Part shown: positions 35,487 through 47,033 of the stretch, one piece after another | How the letters are laid out: each line of letters opens with the position of its first letter | Position numbering within the stretch: position 1 is the stretch's first letter | Assembly: GCA_047967505.1 (NCBI GenBank) | Contig: CM106540.1 | Direction: 5' to 3' (one strand) | Length of the DNA stretch: 64,000 bases | Origin: Dipteris shenzhenensis | Taxonomy: Eukaryota; Polypodiophyta; Polypodiopsida; Gleicheniales | Translations under genes and position numbers: made by a program | The notes under the pieces: generated by a model | What the model was told of the DNA's origin: nothing | Seen by the model: only the letters and a program-made list of their open reading frames with translations | Databases searched by the model: none

Positions 35487-36990
35487 GATTTCAGATGGCA
35501 ACCAAAAACTTTGGTCGTGCCACTAGAAAATAGACTGTCGCTCTACTTGGCAAAGATGTGGATGTACAAAGTATCTCTTTGCCACGAAGACCTACCTCAC
35601 TAATCTCATGTGTAGAAGTTTCCAATACTGTGAATGTGGATGGTAGCTAGAAAAGGATAGGAATGGTGAAAGAAGATTGGGTTCTAATGCAACCCAACAA
35701 GCAGAGAAAGCAACAATCAACTAACACTTTTTTGGCTTCTTGGAAGGGCAGAGTGAAAGATTTTAGAGTAAAAAAGGAAGGCACAAGATATGTCAAAGAG
35801 GTTTAGATACAACATGTCTACATGCACCGTAACTAACAAAGACACTGTAACTGCTAGTCTCGCTTCTCTTTCTGAAACCTCAGTCTCTGAAACCTCCTGC
35901 TTTGAATATGCAACCTGGAATCTCTCTCTCTCTCTCTCTCTCGGCACTCCTGGTTCTTTCTTTGCATCTGTCTCTGTATCTTGGAAACAGCTTTAGAGTA
36001 GCAACACTTAAAATAGATGCCAAAAGAGGTGAGATCTTGAGTGAAGTGGAGTTAGCAAATTCCACTACCAGTGAGAGGAACAAATCAACTTGAGGCCAGA
36101 GCAGAGTAGCAGCACTTCAAACCAACGAAATCTTTGCAAACACTTCTGCTGAATTAACAGCGTCCGTAGGACCATCAAAGTTCATACTCAGATTTCCTGT
36201 CTAAAAATGGTATGTGCTAGGAAACATGTTTGCTTTTCTATTTCTAAAATGACATTGCAAATGAGGATAGGTGGCGATGCTTTATGCTACTTTTTGTAGG
36301 TGCATCTAGTTTATTTGTCTCCGGGACCTGAGGATGTCAATGCAAAGACATTTAGACAACTGACTTGTCAAAAAAGTAGATACTAACACAGAGTACGAGG
36401 CTATAAAGAAAAGAAAGCAACGATAGAAAGCAAGGGCAAAGCGAGCTATGGCAGATCAGGCAAATGTTGTATCTGACATGGATAAGAGATGAAAAGATAG
36501 AAATGGAGATTTTTTCCTTCTTTGAAGAACAAACAAGAGGAATGAACTCAGAAACTAGAAAGGATATCTTCATGCATCCCAATATCAAACATTTGCACAG
36601 TGCCAATGAAGAAGTTCATTTGTTGCAAGAAGCAATTGTATCCAATATATGCAACACCTTAACCCATGTCAAACAACCACGGAGCCATGATGAAGTTTTC
36701 TTCAAAAGGTCTACTATGATGATGTTGATGAATTCTGATGGGCAAGAATGCCAAGATTTTAGCATTGCAAAGGCTTCCAAGCTTTTGAGTGTCCACACAA
36801 GAAACTTGCAAAATCTTGCTTGCCCATCAAAGGACAGGGAATGTTGTCACGATCCTCCTGTTGAAGACAACAACAACAATGCAGTAGCATTACACAAGAG
36901 GCTTAAGATATTGTGTCTTCATTTTGGACTCAGGAAACACGGGTGTACCCAATAAGAAAGATGTTTGTAGAAAGAGGATAAGGAGGAAAA
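35487..36990 (+). pseudogene. N-terminal part of the second transposase-like gene (DFTENY family)
   Basis: A plausible splice acceptor (TTCGCAG, 35468-35474) precedes ATGGCAACC at 35495. The frame from there reads TVALLGKDVDV and KEDWVLMQPNKQ with two stops. The best-preserved piece, 36464-36955, ends CHDPPVEDNNNNAVALHKR then LKILCLHFG; a frameshift near 36935 leads into GVPNKKDVCRKRIRRK. Its place about 2.2 kb upstream of the transposase-like core on the same strand, and a basic Lys/Arg cluster, suggest a DNA-binding N-terminus of the same protein. This is inference. I do not recognise the family from this part alone. Confidence 0.4.
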
Positions 36991-37075
36991 CCTATGTGAA
37001 GCACCCTATCCATTTTCTTGAGGAACCTCAGGCCTAGATTCGCCTCCCCATGATTCCTCGTCTGAGTCATAATGA

Positions 37076-37235
37076 GTTGCTTCTAGATTGGTTTTCTGCC
37101 ATGATGAACTACTTCTAGACAAGTTTTTGCCATGATAAACTGCTTCTAGACTAGTTTTTGCCATAATGAGCTAATCTAGACTGGTTTTTGCCATAATGTA
37201 TTGCTTCTAGGCTGGTTTTTGCCATGATGAAGTGA
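37076..37235. repeat. Short tandem repeat, unit about 33 bp, five copies
   Basis: Units of CTTCTAGACTGGTTTTTGCCATGATGAA and variants follow one another five times. They lie inside the interval between the two halves of the transposase-like gene. Confidence 0.85.
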
Positions 37236-37429
37236 TTTGAGGTTGCATTCTCACTGCTATGTGACTACTTGGAGCCATGTAGACTCCAAGTTAAGGAATC
37301 ACACATTCAAGTGGATCTTCTGTTGGACTACTTTATCAATGCCGCTTGGTCCTCCTGCATGGCCGTGTCACTCATGGCTTCTCTTGTAACTACTTTGAGA
37401 ATGGTTTGTAACTAGTTTATGGTTGTGCT

Positions 37430-38270
37430 TTATAGTGTGCTTTAGCAAAGTTAGAAGTGTTTTCACATGTGCCCAGCAATGTATGTCACTTTAGAAGTGC
37501 TTTTGCAAGTGCTTTAGGACTATCTTTACAAGTTCTCTGTATGTGCTTTGTGACTGCTATGAAAGTGCCTTAACATTGATGTGTGGCTGCTCCACTGCTT
37601 TCTATTTGAAGAGTTCTTTACATTTGCTTTGGCAGAGATTTACATGTGCTTTGGCAATGCTTTGCATGTGCTTGTTACTACTTTAGTAGTGCTTTATGAC
37701 TGCTTGTCCTTTTCTTGATCGCTTTATGAGTGCTTTGGTAGTGCTTTGCATGTGCTCGTTACTGCTATGGCAGTGCTTTATGACTGCTTGTCCTTTTCTT
37801 AGCTACTTTATGAGTGCTTTTCCACTGCTTTCTACCTATAATGTGCTTTGTATGAAATTTACAAGCTCTCTGTATGTGCTTTATGACTGTTTTGAAAGTG
37901 CCTTAACATTGATTTGTGGCAACTTGTCCATGGCTTTCTATTTGAAGAGTGCTTTACATGTGCTTTGGAAGTGCTTTGCATGTGCTTTACATGTGCTTTG
38001 CATGTGCTTGTTACTACTTTGGCAGTGCTTTATGACTGCTTGCCCTTTTCTTGACTGCTTTATGAGTGTGCTTTAACATGATTTGTGGCTGCTTGCCCAC
38101 TACTTTCTATTTAAGGAGTGTTTTACATGTGCTTTTCCATGCTATGACAATGCTTTAGTGGTGCTTTGTCATTGCTTGCTTTTGTGATTGGTTTGGTAGT
38201 GTTTTAGGAAAGCTTTGTATGTGTTTTGGCATCTTATTTGCATGTGCTTTTGACTTCTTATATTCTTAGC
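37430..38270 (+). repeat. GCTTT-type array, forward orientation
   Basis: The sequence is dense in TGCTTT with 8-14 base spacers (TGCTTTGCATGTGCTTGTTAC, GCTTTATGACTGCTTGTCC, TTTTCTTGACTGCTTTATGAG). A longer unit of roughly 270 bp repeats (37690 and 37960). It is the reverse complement in type of the AAAGCA array at 43300-46450. It gives spurious Cys/Leu-rich open frames in both strands, which I do not regard as genes. Confidence 0.85.
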
Positions 38271-38475
38271 TTTTAAGCACAAAAAGCATACCGACCAAAT
38301 GTGGTACCAACCACATAGAATATTCCATTACTCACAGTCTTGAAGTCTTTGTCTCCTTTTCACTATGTTGGACATCTTCATCTTTGTCTCCTCACTTGCC
38401 CTATTGTCTAGAGTACCAATCCTCATGGCACATGAAAAGGAACCCCCAATCTAGCCACAATGGCAAATTGCTTGT

Positions 38476-38790
38476 GTTGTATGCTAGCCTTTGATAAAAT
38501 TATAGATCTTTCCAAGTATAGTTCAGCAACCAAGGGAACAAGATGAAGAGGAAGAGAGGATTACAAAGAGGATTACTATCTCCTAAATGTACTCCTAAAT
38601 GTACAGGAGATCTATAATTTCATGGAAGCCTATATTGTGTGCTAGCCTTTGATGAAATTATAGATCTTTCCAAGTACACTTCGACAGCCAGTGGATATCA
38701 AGAGGAAGAGAAGATTACAAAGAATATTACTATCTCCTAAGACGGTATGGGAGATATCTATAATTTCATGGAAGGCTATATAGTGGGTTT
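38476..38790. repeat. Tandemly duplicated hairpin unit, about 160 bp each
   Basis: Two adjacent copies (about 38480-38638 and 38640-38790). Each starts TAGCCTTTGAT(A/G)AAATTATAGATCT and ends AGAT(A)TCTATAATTTCATGGAAG, so each copy's two ends are inverted repeats and each unit could fold. They sit between two GCTTT array segments. Confidence 0.78.
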
Positions 38791-38924
38791 CTTTTCATGT
38801 GCTGAAGATGTGGACTATCATGTGCTAGTTAATGCTAGTTAGGACCTAAAGTACGATGCTAGGGACTTGCTTTTGAAGTCCTTGAAAACAATCGTCATAT
38901 CAAAAGATTTTTTCCCAAGTCCTT

Positions 38925-39170
38925 TACATGTGCTTTGGCAGCGCCCTGCATGTGCTTGTTTTACTGCTTTGGTAGTGCTTTATGACTGCTTGTCCTTTTC
39001 TTGACTACTTGATGAGTGCTTTTCCACTGCTTTCTACTTGTAATGTGCTTTGCATGAAATTTACAAGTTCTCTGTATGTGCTTTGTGACTACTTTCCAAG
39101 TTCTTTGTATGTGCTTTGTGACTACTTTACAAGTTCCCTATCCATGGAGTGCTTTACATATGTGCTATGA
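38925..39170 (+). repeat. GCTTT-type array, second segment
   Basis: The same units as at 37430-38270 (TGCTTTATGACTGCTTGTCC, TTTTCTTGACTACTTGATGAG, TTTACAAGTTCTCTGTATGTGC) resume for about 250 bases and stop just before the coding core of the transposase-like gene. Confidence 0.82.
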
Positions 39171-39189
39171 TTTCTATCCAAATGTGCTC

Positions 39190-41056
39190 CATTGTTTTGT
39201 GCACTGGAATAGGTTGAGTTCTTCTAGCAATTCAAGGAAAAATTTCCAGAGATCAGGATTCAGAAACGCTTGTTTGAGTGCTTGAAGCCCTATTTTGTTC
39301 AAACGATGGACATGTACACATGCTACTGCATTTATCATGTGCAAATGTGTTTTTTGAAGGATGCAGTCAACCAACTGAGGACCTAGAGTTTTGGGATTCA
39401 TGGATCATGTTGCAACTGTGACTATAAGGTATGTGGAAATAGCGAAGGGGAGTGTGGCTGCAAAGTTGTTTAACATGCTAACATGGGTGTCACTAGTCTT
39501 TGGAATTCTATGTTGTGCCCCAAACCTCTTGAAGCCTGCTACCACCATCGTGGGTGTCTTTTGGGTGAATGAAAAAAATGTGGCCCACACAAAATGTCAT
39601 GCTACCCATGCGAGATGAATTTTGTTTCCAAAAAGGTGATGGTGAAGGTCTTCGAGAATGTGGAGATACGAACCATGGTGCAGGGGAGAACGAAGCAAAG
39701 GAAAGACCTTATTGGCAAGGAGATGTACTGCAACGAACTTATGTGGTTAATGAAGACTCACCTCAAAATATTCATCATGCACAATTACACTTACAAGTGG
39801 CAGGCTGAACACTTTAAAGAGTGTCTCCTACTGAGGTTTCCCAAAGATGTTGTGGTTTCAGTGGTGGACTTCACAGAAAACTATTATTTCAAGGAGCAAA
39901 ATGAGATTTAGTCCATGCACTGGCACTCTAGCCAAGTTACAATTTTTGTCCACATAACATATATCTGTATTGGATCTGAGGTGAAGAAGACATTTCATTT
40001 TTTCATTTCAAATGACAAGGTACACAACGCCCTCATTGTCCAGCATTGTTTTATGCTACATCAGAGTAGGTTGTCAAATCAAGGGTTGGAGCTGACTAGG
40101 CATTGGGTTTGGTTGGATGGAGCAACCTCTCAATTCTCTCAATTCAAGGCTAGAGGACCTTTCTATTTCATTTCTAGATTTGAATAGCTGGTGGGTTTGA
40201 AGATGACATGGAATTTCTTTGGATCTAGACACAAAAAGGGCGAGCACAATGGGGTCGGTGCTATTGTGAAGAGAGCACTGACACATGAAAAACTAAAGCC
40301 AAATGGAGCCACCTTAAAAAATGCAAGAGATGTCGTTGATTTTTTGAGAACCAACTTGTCTCATGGGGCTCAAGCCAGCTATGCATCTAAGGAGAGGAAT
40401 GTAGCATGAGTGTTTTGGGAGGTTAAGGAAGGAGATATTGATAGATCTATACAATGGGATTGTCAACTTGTGCCACAGGCACAATCCATGCATTGTATAT
40501 GAGGAGCTGCATAAGGGGTTGTTAGTCATGTCATGCTACTGCAATGCTTGTATTCAAGAGTCTTGGAGACACTGCACTAGTAAGAAGCATGTGCCCAGTT
40601 GGGAATATCACATCATTGTTCCTGATGATGCAGGTGTTTTGGATACTGATGAGGAGCTCATTGAGGAGCCTCTCTTCAAAGGGAATCATGAAATGCTTAG
40701 CGATGCTCTTTGCTGGGGGGAGAACTTCGCAGTGAATGCAGAGGTAGACAATGAAGAGGGTGTTGAATTCTACATCTTGAAGTGTACCAAAGCTAGGGAG
40801 AAGAGCCAAAAGCCTATGAAGGGCTTGGAGCAACATAATTTCTACAAGCTTCTTTATTGTGAAGGTTCTCTTTTATGGTCATCAAGGTGACCACCACTAC
40901 AAGCTTCTTGATTATAAACCTAAGGTCATATTATATTCCCATGTTGTGAGATCAATTAAGTTTCCACTAGAATCCATTGAGGGAGAGAGAAACTTGTACT
41001 TGCTATCACTTGACGAGTACAAGGTTGTCTACAATAGCATGCCTTATGATCTCTAG
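39190..41056 (+). pseudogene. Second transposase-like gene, core region (DFTENY / WLDG / HKKG family)
   Basis: The frames join into one protein. An upstream block reads FKEKFPEIRIQKRLFECLKP (near 39225) with CYC.YH (near 39325). A zinc-binding-like CGPHKMSCYPC (near 39580-39610) follows, then HNYTYKWQAEHFKECLL (near 39778). The acidic blocks are VVDFTENY (D at 39867), RHWVWLDGATSQF (D at 40116) and GSRHKKGEHNGVGAIVK (about 40221). From memory these match an unnamed family common in invertebrate genomes (DFSENY, SDG...QFK, HGKGxCDGVGG); the last block here has Asn where Asp is usual. A DDE/D RNase H-like transposase is the likely class (inference). In-frame stops lie at 39909, 40185 and 40407, with frameshifts near 40420 and 40865. 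The C-terminus ends SLDEYKVVYNSMPYDL at 41056. Confidence 0.6.
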
Positions 41057-42430
41057 ACCACATTCTAATTAATTTATTTCCCGCGCTTGCTTTCATTTTC
41101 TATTATTGTTTATTTGCTTGCCATTTTTTGTGATTGTTTATTTGTCTCCCCCCAAAAAAGAAGCCAAGTATGATTGGTTGTACCAATTGTGTGAGAAACC
41201 ATTGTATATACATCAGTCAAGTAATGGTCATGATCCATTAGCAAAAGTAATACTTCATGATCCAAACATAGGGCACATGATCCAAGTTATTGATAATATT
41301 TGCAAGCAGTCAAAAAGCACTACAGCTAGGCAAGACATGATGCAAGTCACAAAGATAAATATAATGCGATCATTATCCAATTGAATAACTACATGGTCTG
41401 GTATTATATTCTCATTATATTCATGATCTAGCTGAACAATTGTACATGATCTAGTAGCCCAAATTATTCCCATCAAAAATGGTGAAATGTGCCCTATCAC
41501 AATATTCCTAATCCAAAAATCTTGAGATAACATCCTCTAGGCCAAGAAAACACAACTTAAAGTGCCGCAACAGGTTGCATCTCCATTGGGAGCTCCATAT
41601 ATATACGTCAAACCATCGAGCAACCCAACACAAAAAAGTCTCTGTGTCCTCTGACACTAGAAATGACAAGTCACGATCGGGCTCTTCGTGGAAGTCTCGT
41701 ACTTACCATGCGTGACGATGCCATCGGGGCCAAAATAGTTGCTTTTCATAGTTGTGATGATAAATCAGCACACCATTCATGTCTATCACAATTGCACATC
41801 ATTCTACATTCTTGCTCTTTGGGATCATGTAATAGTCAAGTCTTGGGGGAGATAACAAAATCCTACTCTCTGAGTTCATGAGGGGTATTGTGATATTGCT
41901 GGTACGGTGAATGATCCCTAGCTTTGCAACATATCTTTTTAATGCTCTCCTATGCTGACCTGAATGCGAACCACATGCTACCTTTGCACTCATCTTAGGC
42001 CGGAGTTTAAAAGGACCTTTTGTATACATGACCAATGCTAATTTTTGATCACCTATACAAACCACAACATGATTGAGCTTCATTAAGGCACCTCTCTCCC
42101 TTTTTCGCTCTCTCATTAAGTTAACACATGTTTACGCACAGGTGCACATATTTACAACTCCAAATTTTTGAACTGTAATTTTAATAAGATACAATTCCCT
42201 GCCCAACTTTTAAGTTCTTTGAGGGGAGTGATGAGGTAAGTAGTCACAAACCTCAAATGTAGGACAATATAAGTTTAATATATGATAATCAAATTATTTT
42301 AAGGTTTATGATCTTTGTTCAGATGCAGAGCATGCATAGTAACTGGAAGACATTTAGACTACAATAAGAGACATCACAATACCAATGACTTGATTAAGAT
42401 GGCATTTCATTACATGGGGTAAACCCAGAT
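41057..42430. other. AT-rich spacer, no recognisable gene
   Basis: Short frames only. ACATGATC/CATGATCTAG motifs are scattered at 41230-41450 without a clear period. Confidence 0.5.
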
Positions 42431-43198
42431 TCCAAATCTAAAAATTGCAATCTCTTGCGGGACCATGGGCAATGCATACTTGCTTTTAGGTTAGTTACAA
42501 TACTTGCATCCTTCTCATAAACCTTCTCAGCATTACTTGGTGTTTTAGTCCTTTTTGTCCTACTAGTAGGCATCTATGCAGTTGATGGATTGGCCTTAGC
42601 TGCATTGTTTTGTGTGGTCTTGCACTTTGTCAATACCTTTATCCATTGTCCCACAATCAACCCATCTGGACTGGTCTCTTGGTTAGGAGAAACATCTCCT
42701 ATAGTTACAGTTGCTTCTATGAGATCATCCAAACCTGCATGTGCAGGTACATCACCCATCTCTATGTCCGTTCCATCTAAGTCAACCACTTTTATAGGAC
42801 TCTGCACAGACCTTGGGCTGCTTGACACAAAGGTGTTATCTCATCATCAATAAACAATCATATTCTCTTCCGACCTTTTCTGATGCTCTCACCTGTTCAT
42901 TATCAAAAACACCTTTCCAAAAAGGAGAATGGGGCTTAGGCCCTAGGGTGAGAGGCCAAGAATCTTCTCATGGGTTGTGCTACCCAAGAAAGGTGCAGGC
43001 TCACCAGTAAATGCCTGTGTAGGTCCAAGTACTCCAGGCTTGTCTGATGATCCTACCAGGAATCTTCTCATGGGCTATGCTGTCCAAGAAAGGTGCAGGC
43101 TCACCAGTAAATGCCTGTGCAGGTCCAAGTACTCCACGCTTGTCCGATGATCCTGCCTGTGAGTTATCAACAAAGACTGCATCCAAAGAACATGCCAA
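42430..43198 (-). pseudogene. 3' part of an unrecognised minus-strand gene, with a tandem coding repeat
   Basis: A splice acceptor (CTCACAG) on the minus strand precedes an open exon beginning AGSSDKRGVLGPAQAFTG at about 43155. Its 31-codon segment (SSDK.GVLGP.QAFTGEPAPFL...HEKI.G) is tandemly repeated at 43047-42956 after a frameshift. Further on, 42574-42828 reads VVDLDGTDIEMGDVPAHAG and, after one stop, MPTSRTKRTKTPSNAEKVYEKD down to about 42430. I recognise no family. The acidic stretch followed by a Lys/Arg/Thr-rich tail would suit a nuclear protein, which is speculation. It could belong with the minus-strand pieces at 46995-51510. Confidence 0.35.
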
Positions 43199-43299
43199 AT
43201 TTCAAACGGAGATTTTATCCCAGTGGAAAAAACACATGCAAACTAATGCAAGAACACATTTAGTAATCATGTAGTCCTGCACAGACAAAGCATTCCCAA

Positions 43300-46200
43300 T
43301 AAATATACATAAGAACTCTTTGAAAACCTTCACAAAGCAGATGATGCACTTACACAACCCATGCAAAGCATATGCAAAGAAGTCTAAAAGTAGAAGGAAA
43401 GCATACCAAAATCTAAACCCAGTGCTTAAGCATTGCCAAACCAGTCACAAAAGCACTGACAAAATCAAGCTATCACAAAGTAGTGCCAAAGCATTTTCAA
43501 AACAGTGACTGTTACACAGATAGCAGTGCCAAAGCACTCACAAAAGCAAGCAGTCACAAAGCAGTGTGAAAGCATACTGAAAGCAATGACTGTTTACATG
43601 GAAAGTAGTTTTAAAAGAGAAAGCAGTGGTAAAGCAGCCACAAATCACTGCTAAGCATTGACAAAGCACACATACAAAGCAGTGCTAAAGCGGTGAGTCC
43701 CACAAAGCACATGTAGATTACTTTGCATATTCCATGTAAAGTAGTCTACAAATGCAAAGCAATGACCAAGCAGTCAAAGCAGTGCCAAAGCACTACCAAA
43801 CCACTCACAAGCACTACAAAAGCAATCACAAAAGCAAGCAGTGCCAAAGCAATATGAAAGCAATGACTTTTTACATGGAAAGTAGTTTTAAAAGAGAAAG
43901 TAGTGGTAAAACAGTCACAAAGCACTAGGGTGTGATTTTTTGGTGAGCTTTTTGTCATGAGCTTTTTTTCAATTTTCATGAATATTGCGAGCTTTTCATT
44001 CACCTGAGAGAGAGAGAGGGGGGGGGGGGAGTTCATGGAGTCGGGTGGGTTGAAAGTTTGGGTTGTGATTGCAGTTAAGAGGAGAGAGTGGGGGAGGGGA
44101 GATAAAGGAAAGGGGGAGGGACGGGCGCATGGATAAGGGAGGGGAGGGGAGTTGGAACATATATTTGTTATCATAGTGGAGAATGTAGAGGGGGAACTTA
44201 TAAGGTATGCAAAGAGGAGTGCAAGGAGGAGAGAGAGGATGAGGAATGTGAAAGTTATGTTCATCTACTAAATGTGAAGGGGAAGGGAGAGCATGTGGGA
44301 AATTTGTTTATTTTCAAAGTGTATAATTTGACAGATTTGACCTCATATTTGGATTCCTCGTCGAATTCCGGTCATTTTGAGTACCAACATGACCATATTC
44401 CGATAAAAATTGGAAAAATTGTGTTTTTGTCATGAATTCATTTTGACCTGTTTTGGGCGTATTTTGAGTTTGCGCTAGCGGAGACTCAAAATAGGCCCAA
44501 AACAGGCCAAAATGACAAAAATACCATTTTTTCAATTTTTATCGGAATATGGTCATGTTGGTACTCAAAATGACTGGAATTCAACGAGGAATCCAAATAT
44601 GAGGTCAAAAGTTTCAAATTATACACTTAAAATGTACATATCTCCCATAGTTCCTCCCTTCTACTTTGAATATGGACATATCTTCCATAATTTTTTGCCT
44701 CCTACTTCCACTCATATCCGCCCCCCCCTTGTGCATAGTATACACTCTTCCACCCCTCCCACATGCTATGAAAATGAACATATCCTATATTCTCTCCCTC
44801 TCTTTCTAACCTCCCCATCTTTCTTATAACAAAAACATGTATGCATTTCTAAAAAAAGCTCGCAAAAACAAAGGAAATGGTAAAAAAGCTCACATTAAAA
44901 AGCTTGCCAAAAGATTTCCCCCAAAGCACTACTAAGCATTGACAAGCACACATACAAAGTAGTGCTAAAGCATTGAGACCCACAAAGCACATGTAGAGTA
45001 CTTTGCATATTCCATGTAAAGGAGTCTAAAAATGCAAAGCAGTGACCAAGAAGTCAGAAAGCAGTGCCAAAGCACTACCAAACCACTGACAAGTAGAGCT
45101 AAAGCATTGCAAAAGCACTCATAAAAGCAAGTAGTCAAAAGTAGTCACAAAGCAATGCCAAAGCAATCTGAAAGCAATGACTATTTACAAGAAAGCAGTT
45201 TTAAAAGAGAAAGCTGTGGTAAAGTAGTCACAAAGCACTGCCAAGCATTGACAAGCACACATACAAAGCAGTGCTAATGCAATGAGACCCACAAAGCATA
45301 TGCATATTACTTTGCATATTCCATGTAAAGTAGTCTAAAAATGCAAAGCAGTGACCAAGCAGTCAGAAAGCAGTGCCAAAGCACTACCAAACCACTGACA
45401 AGCAAAGCTAAAGCATTGCAAAAGCACTCACAAAAGCAAGCAGTCACAAAGTAGTCACAAAGCAATGCCAAAGCAATCTGAAAGCAATGACTGTTTACAT
45501 GGAAAGCAGTTTTAAAAGAGAAAGCTATGGTAATGTAGTCACAAGGCATTGCTAAGCATTAACAAGCACACATACAAAGCAGTGCTGCTAATGCAGTAAG
45601 ACCCACAAAGCACATGCACAGTACTTTGCATATTCCATGGAAAGCAGTCTAAAAATGCAAAGAAGTGACCAAGGAGTCAGAAAGCAATGCCAAAGCACTA
45701 CCGAACCACTCATAAGCAGTGCTAAAGCACTGCAAAAGCACTCACAAAAGCAAGCAGTGCCAAAGCATACCAAAGGCAATGACTGCTTACATGGAAAGCA
45801 GTTTTAAAAGAGAAAACAGTGGTAAAGTAGTCACAAAGCACTGCTAAGCATTGACAAGCACACATACAAAGCATTGCTAAAGCAGTGAGACCCACAAAGC
45901 ACATGTAGAGTACTTTGCATATTCCATGTAAAGTAGTCTAAAAATGCAAAGCAATGACCAAGCAGTCAGAAACAGTTCCAAAGCACTACCAAACCACTCA
46001 CAAGCAGTGCTAAAGCACTGCAAAAGCACTCACAAATGCAAGAAGTCACAAAGCAATGCCAAAGCAATCTGAAAGCAATGAGTGTTTCCATGGAAAGCAG
46101 TTTTAAAAGAGAAAGCAGTGGTAAAGAAGTCACAAAGCACTGCTAAGCATTGACAAGCACACATGCAAAGCAATGCTAAAGCAGTGAGACCTAAAAAGCA

Positions 46201-46450
46201 CATGTAGAGTGCTTTGCATATTCCATGTAAAGCACTTGACCAAGTAGCTAGAAAGCAATGCCAAAGCACTACCAAACCACTCACAAGCAGTGCTAAACCA
46301 CTGGAAAAGCACTCACAAAGCAGTGCCAAAGCAATCTAAAAGCAATGACTATTTACAAGAAAGCAGTTCTAAAAGAGAAAGCAATGGTAAAGCAGTCCCA
46401 CAAAGCATTGGTAAAGCATTATCAAACCATTGAAAAGCACATGTAAAGCA
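43300..46450 (-). repeat. AAAGCA-type satellite array with about 300 bp higher-order unit
   Basis: Dense AAAGCA units (CAAAGCAGTGCCAAAGCAC and similar) form larger units marked by CTTTGCATATTCCATGTAAAG at 43731, 45001, 45310, 45624, 45913 and 46212; the last four intervals are about 310, 313, 289 and 299 bases. Each unit also has ACATGGAAAGCAGTTTTAAAA and GACAAGCACACATACAAAGCA. The type is the reverse complement of the GCTTT arrays at 37430-39170. It is interrupted at 43928-44922 by a foldback element. The Cys/Leu-rich open frames here are by-products of the repeat. Confidence 0.92.
43928..44922. mobile_element. 995 bp foldback (MULE-like) element with 9 bp target-site duplication
   Basis: AAAGCACTA occurs on both sides (43919-43927 and 44923-44931), an exact 9 bp duplication within the array, as made by Mutator-like elements. 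The ends are imperfect inverted repeats (GGGTGTGATTTTTTGG and, inverted, GGGGGAAATCTTTTGG). They continue with GAGCTTTTT-rich blocks on both sides. The centre is a long near-perfect palindrome, about 44318-44465 against 44490-44632, around an axis near 44476. Between are purine-rich (left) and pyrimidine-rich (right) mirror stretches, so most of the element can fold on itself. No coding sequence. Confidence 0.88.
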
Positions 46451-46994
46451 TTATAGAAATAGAAAAATAGAAAGCGATGGGACACCGGTCATAAAGCAAA
46501 TATGCAATATATAAAAGCCAAATAAAACACAGAGTGAAGCATACCAATTGATGAGCCTAAAACCATTGATTTCACTGCTATGGGGATTTTTTCCAAGCAA
46601 CCCTCCACCCTATAATGTGTGTCTTCCAAACACAGATTTGCAAAATAAAAATGGTGGTAAGGATGGCCACACACAAGCATACCTAGTAAACCACATCCAC
46701 CATAGGGTTGTGCAAATAATAAGACATGTTAAACCGTCATCTTCTGTACTGGAAATTGTTGGTGCAGATGGGAAAATACAAAGAGGCTAGTTGGACTAGA
46801 CTCTTTCCATCAAATTTTTGGCAAAATAAGATTGTTGTTGCCTCATCTAAAAGACAACAAAATTTTCACGTAATTGCACCTACATGTCAAAACAACAAAA
46901 AACTGAACTCAGGTAAACACAATGGACTATGGAAACATCACAAAAGAACTTAAGGACTGGTGCAAAGTGTATGATACTATTTATATTGTCTTAC
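46451..46994. other. Spacer, possibly introns and a small exon of the minus-strand gene
   Basis: On the minus strand a donor GTATGC follows an open stretch near 46690-46860 (QQQSYFAKNLMERV), and GTAAGA starts at 46994. No firm exon can be drawn. Confidence 0.25.
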
Positions 46995-47033
46995 CTCCAA
47001 ATCACGTATGCTCTCCTCAAAATTTGGGGCTTC

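Noticed and set aside
37696-38076. Cys/Leu-rich open frame of 126 codons
   Set aside because: It is produced by the GCTTT repeat (TGC TTT, CTT...), and similar frames appear in all array segments on one strand.
44314-44829. Two similar frames on opposite strands (FFQFLSEYGHVGTQND)
   Set aside because: They are the two arms of the foldback palindrome read in opposite directions; not a gene.
45307-46329. Several minus-strand frames rich in Cys, Ala, Leu and Phe
   Set aside because: These are translations of the AAAGCA satellite; the same sentence repeats with each unit, with no start or composition of a real protein.
43300-46450. Possible CRISPR-like array of short repeats
   Set aside because: Repeat units are variable, spacers are not unique, and the context is a plant nuclear genome.
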